A DNA stretch of 7,615 nt, taken from contig JAFQBZ010000181.1 in NCBI GenBank assembly GCA_017399515.1, forward strand, positions 1 to 7,615, written 5' to 3'. The position numbers and the translations under genes were made by a program. The stretch comes from Clostridia bacterium (GTDB lineage: Bacteria > Bacillota > Clostridia > Christensenellales > UBA1242). The notes beneath the pieces were generated by a model, which had not been told where the DNA came from, made no database searches, and was given only the letters and a program-made list of their open reading frames with translations. Positions 5,593 to 7,615 of the stretch are shown piece by piece (the first letter of the stretch is position 1; the number at the start of each line of letters is the position of its first letter).

Positions 5593-5895
5593 ATGGATAA
5601 AGAAAGTTTTGAAAGCGCCGCTATTTGGTACGCTAATTGGAATGGTCATTCTAGTTTTCCAAGATATTATGGTGTAAGAGATGCATTTATTGATTCACTC
5701 ACAAGTGAAGAAAAAGAAATTATGACCAAACTTGGATATTTTGATTCATCAACAAAAAATGGAAAGAGATTTGAAAAAGCAATTCAAAGAACTTCAGGAA
5801 AAGACAAAGTTGATGCTGATTTTTATGCAATGTATAATGAAGCAATGGGAAAGGCAAGTTCTCAAGCAGAACCAGACCAACCTGGAAATTGCTAA
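5593..5895 (+). CDS. Hypothetical protein, 100 aa, at the usual pyrH position
   Basis: I do not recognise this protein. It is soluble-looking, with no signal peptide or membrane segment. The first 30 residues are rich in aromatics (F6, W12, Y13, W16, F22, Y25, Y26). The middle (31-68) is charged and probably helical, and the tail is Ala/Pro/Gln-rich and ends in Cys. It is not a fragment of UMP kinase: no amino-acid-kinase motif is present. It is a real gene by context, with perfect promoter hexamers, a G-rich SD 4 nt from the ATG, and a perfect 11-bp terminator stem 5 nt after the stop, which makes it monocistronic. It lies between tsf and frr, where pyrH is found in most bacteria. Codon use is AT-rich and closer to frr than to rpsB/tsf. 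Confidence 0.7.
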   Translation: MDKESFESAAIWYANWNGHSSFPRYYGVRDAFIDSLTSEEKEIMTKLGYFDSSTKNGKRFEKAIQRTSGKDKVDADFYAMYNEAMGKASSQAEPDQPGNC

Positions 5896-5900
5896 AATAT

Positions 5901-5930
5901 AAGATGGTATAACGCTATACCATCTTTTTA
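5901..5930 (+). terminator. Terminator of the 100-aa gene
   Basis: A perfect 11-bp stem (5901-5911 with 5916-5926) closes an ACGC loop and runs into T's to 5929. It starts 5 nt after the stop codon. Confidence 0.92.
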
Positions 5931-6017
5931 AAACGCTTTTTATTAACAAAAAATCAAAAAAATCAATATTTTATAATATGAAAATAATTTTATTTGTTGC
6001 TTTTGCTAATAAAATAA

Positions 6018-6046
6018 TTGATAATCACAAAAAAAAATAGTATTAT
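6018..6046 (+). promoter_or_regulatory. Promoter of frr–orf72–uppS
   Basis: TTGATA (6018-6023) and TATTAT (6041-6046) are 17 bp apart; the spacer contains a nine-A run. The start is expected near 6053, just ahead of SD AGGAGA (6061-6066) and the frr ATG. The rest of the 5931-6076 gap is AT-rich with no other element I can support. Confidence 0.6.
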
Positions 6047-6076
6047 ATTGTTGAGACAAAAGGAGATAATATATTT

Positions 6077-6652
6077 ATGATTACAAACAATGAAAATGTA
6101 GATTTAATTTTTGAAACCTACAAAGAAGAAATTGACAAAGCCGTTAAACATTATGAAAGTGAACTTGCATCTGTTCGTGCAGGCAGAGCAAATCCTCATA
6201 TTTTAGATAAGATTTTGGTTGACTATTATGGCACACCAACTCCAATTCAGCACATGGCAAATGTGTCTGTTCCAGAGGCTAGACAACTTATGATTTCACC
6301 TTGGGATGTTTCTAATGTGAAAAATATTGTTAAAGCAATTATGGCTTCAGATCTTGGAATTAACCCAACTGATGATGGAAGAGTTATTAGACTTAATTTC
6401 CCAATGCTTACAGAAGAAAGAAGAAGAGAACTTGTTAAAAACACAAGAAAGTTAGTTGAAGAAACTAAAGTTGTTTGCAGAAATGCTCGTCGTGATGCTA
6501 TGGACGAACTTAAAAAGTTAAAGAATGATTCAGAAATCACTGAAGATGAAAAAGCAACTTATGACAAAGAAGTTCAAAAAATTCTTGACGAAGTTTCAGT
6601 TAAAATTGACAAGATGATGGACGAAAAAGAAAAAGAAATTATGCAGGTTTAA
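6077..6652 (+). CDS. frr: Ribosome recycling factor
   Basis: With EF-G, RRF splits the post-termination ribosome into subunits so they can be reused. The 191-aa protein shows the family throughout. The long-helix start has V-R-A-G-R-A-N-P (33-40). The β domain has Y-Y-G-T-P-T-P-I-Q (50-58) and V-x-V-P-E-A-R. Then come A-I-M-A-S-D-L-G-I-N-P (87-97), L-T-E-E-R-R-R-E-L (111-119), the R-N-A-R-R-D-A (135-141) helix, and the M-D-E-K-E-K-E-I-M end. Length is normal (about 185 plus a short N-terminal extension). SD AGGAGA is 10 nt upstream. It starts a new transcription unit here rather than following pyrH, and its stop is 1 nt from the next start. Confidence 0.98.
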   Translation: MITNNENVDLIFETYKEEIDKAVKHYESELASVRAGRANPHILDKILVDYYGTPTPIQHMANVSVPEARQLMISPWDVSNVKNIVKAIMASDLGINPTDDGRVIRLNFPMLTEERRRELVKNTRKLVEETKVVCRNARRDAMDELKKLKNDSEITEDEKATYDKEVQKILDEVSVKIDKMMDEKEKEIMQV

Positions 6653-6653
6653 T

Positions 6654-6872
6654 ATGTTTGACTTTGATAGTCTTATTGGACTTGAAATTGAAAAGGCGAA
6701 AGCACTTTTAAATGATGCCGGATTTAACAATATTGAAATTGTTTTAAACACCGACAAAAGACAAAAATATGAATGTGACACAATTTTAGTTTGTGCTGTT
6801 AGAGTTGCAGATGACAGCATAAGGCTTATTTGTGGTGAATTTTTATTTCAACTTAAAGGGGAAAATGTATAA
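6654..6872 (+). CDS. Hypothetical 72-aa protein between frr and uppS
   Basis: I do not recognise a named family. The protein begins with a helix L-I-G-L-E-I-E-K-A-K-A-L-L-N-D-A-G-F that resembles the opening of PASTA-type or small inhibitor-type (I78-like) domains. Two β strands follow, each with cysteine (C41, C47, then L-I-C60-G-E-F). The resemblance is weak and only suggestive. No membrane segment or signal peptide is seen, so it is probably cytoplasmic. Reality is supported by tight packing: its ATG is 1 nt after the frr stop with only a weak SD (coupled translation likely), and its TAA overlaps the uppS ATG by one base. The uppS SD lies inside its last codons. Confidence 0.72.
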   Translation: MFDFDSLIGLEIEKAKALLNDAGFNNIEIVLNTDKRQKYECDTILVCAVRVADDSIRLICGEFLFQLKGENV

Positions 6873-7591
6873 TGTTTTTTAAAAAGAAAAAACAAGTTGA
6901 ATATGACAAAGCAACTTTGCCAAAACATTTGGCATTTATCTGTGACGGAAATAGAAGATGGGCAAGAAGCAGAATGCTTCCAACACTTCTTGGGCACAAA
7001 GAAGGCGTTGAGGCAATTAAAAGAGTTGTAAAACGCTCTGCTGCTATTGGTTTGGAGAATTTAACATTCTTCTGTTTTTCTACTGAAAATTTTGATAGAA
7101 GCAAAGAAGAAGTTGATTATTTATTTGATTTATTTAGAGGTTTAACAAAGTTAAAACAAGACTTTATTAAAGATGGATATAAATTCCATCATTGTGGTGA
7201 TAAATCACTTCTTCCTCAAGATATGCTCGACATTATTGATGAAATGGAAAGAGATACTGCTGGTGGAAAAACCGGAACAGTTAACATTGCCATGGCGTAT
7301 GGTGGAAGAAATGATATTGTTAATGCTGCTAAAAAAATGATAAAAGAAAAAGTTAAGCCAGAAGACATCACTGAAGAATCTTTCAAGAAATATTTATCAA
7401 CCGGAGATATGCCTGATATCGACCTTTTGGTTAGAACAAGTGGTGAAAGAAGAATCAGCGGCTTCATGCTTTATAATATGCCTTATGCTGAACTTTATTT
7501 TGTTAAGAAACATTGGCCAGCATTCAAGGGTGAAGATATTGATGATTGCATTAGAGAATTCCATTCTCGTCATCGTAGATTCGGCAAATAA
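6872..7591 (+). CDS. uppS: Undecaprenyl diphosphate synthase (cis-prenyltransferase)
   Basis: Builds the C55 polyprenyl diphosphate carrier for cell-wall and surface glycan synthesis by adding isopentenyl diphosphate units to farnesyl diphosphate in cis, working at the membrane face. The 239-aa length is typical. Conserved blocks are C-D-G-N-R-R-W-A with catalytic D25, G-H-x-x-G (41-45), F-S-T-E-N-F-x-R (69-76), Y-G-G-R-N-D-I (143-149) and R-T-S-G-E-R-R-I-S-G-F (188-198) leading to Y-A-E-L-Y-F (205-210, E207 for Mg binding). Compared with common bacterial UppS, the first block has R instead of G (D-G-N-R-R-W), a variant also seen in other cis-prenyltransferases, and Y-N-M-P-Y replaces the usual W-Q-x-x-Y; exact chain length is therefore inferred. 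SD AAAGGGG (6855-6861) is 10 nt upstream; the start overlaps the previous stop. Confidence 0.95.
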   Translation: MFFKKKKQVEYDKATLPKHLAFICDGNRRWARSRMLPTLLGHKEGVEAIKRVVKRSAAIGLENLTFFCFSTENFDRSKEEVDYLFDLFRGLTKLKQDFIKDGYKFHHCGDKSLLPQDMLDIIDEMERDTAGGKTGTVNIAMAYGGRNDIVNAAKKMIKEKVKPEDITEESFKKYLSTGDMPDIDLLVRTSGERRISGFMLYNMPYAELYFVKKHWPAFKGEDIDDCIREFHSRHRRFGK

Positions 7592-7602
7592 AGGGGGAAA
7601 TT

Positions 7603-7615
7603 ATGCTAAAGAGAA
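7603..7615 (+). CDS. Start of a downstream gene, four codons only (cdsA by position)
   Basis: An ATG 11 nt after the uppS stop, with SD AGGGGG (7592-7597), opens a frame that reads M-L-K-R before the window ends. The SD and start context almost repeat those of the 100-aa gene. In most bacteria with this gene order the next gene is cdsA (phosphatidate cytidylyltransferase), but four residues cannot show that. Confidence 0.5.

Noticed and set aside
5943..5977. TTAACA and TATAAT as an additional frr promoter
   Set aside because: The spacing is 23 bp, too long for a sigma-A promoter; the pair at 6018/6041 has 17 bp.
1..7615. Mobile element, CRISPR array, tRNA or defence system
   Set aside because: No transposase or integrase motifs, no regularly spaced repeats, no cloverleaf-like segments and no defence gene families were seen on either strand.

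Overview
The window is AT-rich, gene-dense bacterial DNA using the standard bacterial code: TGG encodes Trp, and TGA is a stop in ruvX. The gene set points to a low-GC Gram-positive (Bacillota), probably an uncultured Clostridia-like anaerobe. The reasons are the ruvX–DUF1292 pair, a YtxH-like small protein, a zinc-binding type II thymidine kinase, strong Shine-Dalgarno (SD) sites and compact intrinsic terminators. The species cannot be fixed from the sequence alone. All genes are on the + strand except tdk.

Layout. Bases 1-252 hold the 3' end of an IscU/NifU-like scaffold protein that has lost the usual cluster-binding cysteines in the visible part; a terminator follows. Bases 298-1297 hold a 316-aa protein, with a consensus promoter, whose centre looks like a transglutaminase-type Cys-His-Asp hydrolase. 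A GtrA-family membrane protein follows (1358-1816); its promoter sits so close to the ATG that its mRNA may be leaderless. It converges on thymidine kinase (1828-2430, minus strand) over a shared bidirectional terminator. Divergent from tdk is a small YtxH-like membrane-anchored protein with a cysteine-rich segment. Then come ruvX (Holliday-junction resolvase family) and a DUF1292 protein, a typical Bacillota pair, closed by a terminator.

Bases 3838-7615 carry a rearranged version of the widespread rpsB–tsf–pyrH–frr–uppS–cdsA translation/envelope cluster. rpsB and tsf share an extended -10 promoter and a structured leader of about 115 nt, and end at a UUCG-loop terminator. Where pyrH is usually found there is instead a 100-aa protein I do not recognise, with a perfect-hexamer promoter and its own perfect-stem terminator. 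frr then restarts from its own promoter and runs into a 72-aa unknown protein and uppS with 1-nt spacing and 1-nt overlap. The first four codons of another gene (cdsA by position only) end the window.

Most of this is conserved housekeeping. The parts most worth a second look are the pyrH replacement, the unknown 316-, 100- and 72-aa proteins, the cysteine-free IscU-like protein, the possible leaderless gtrA-type gene and the rpsB leader. I do not see evidence for a defence system, mobile element or CRISPR array.
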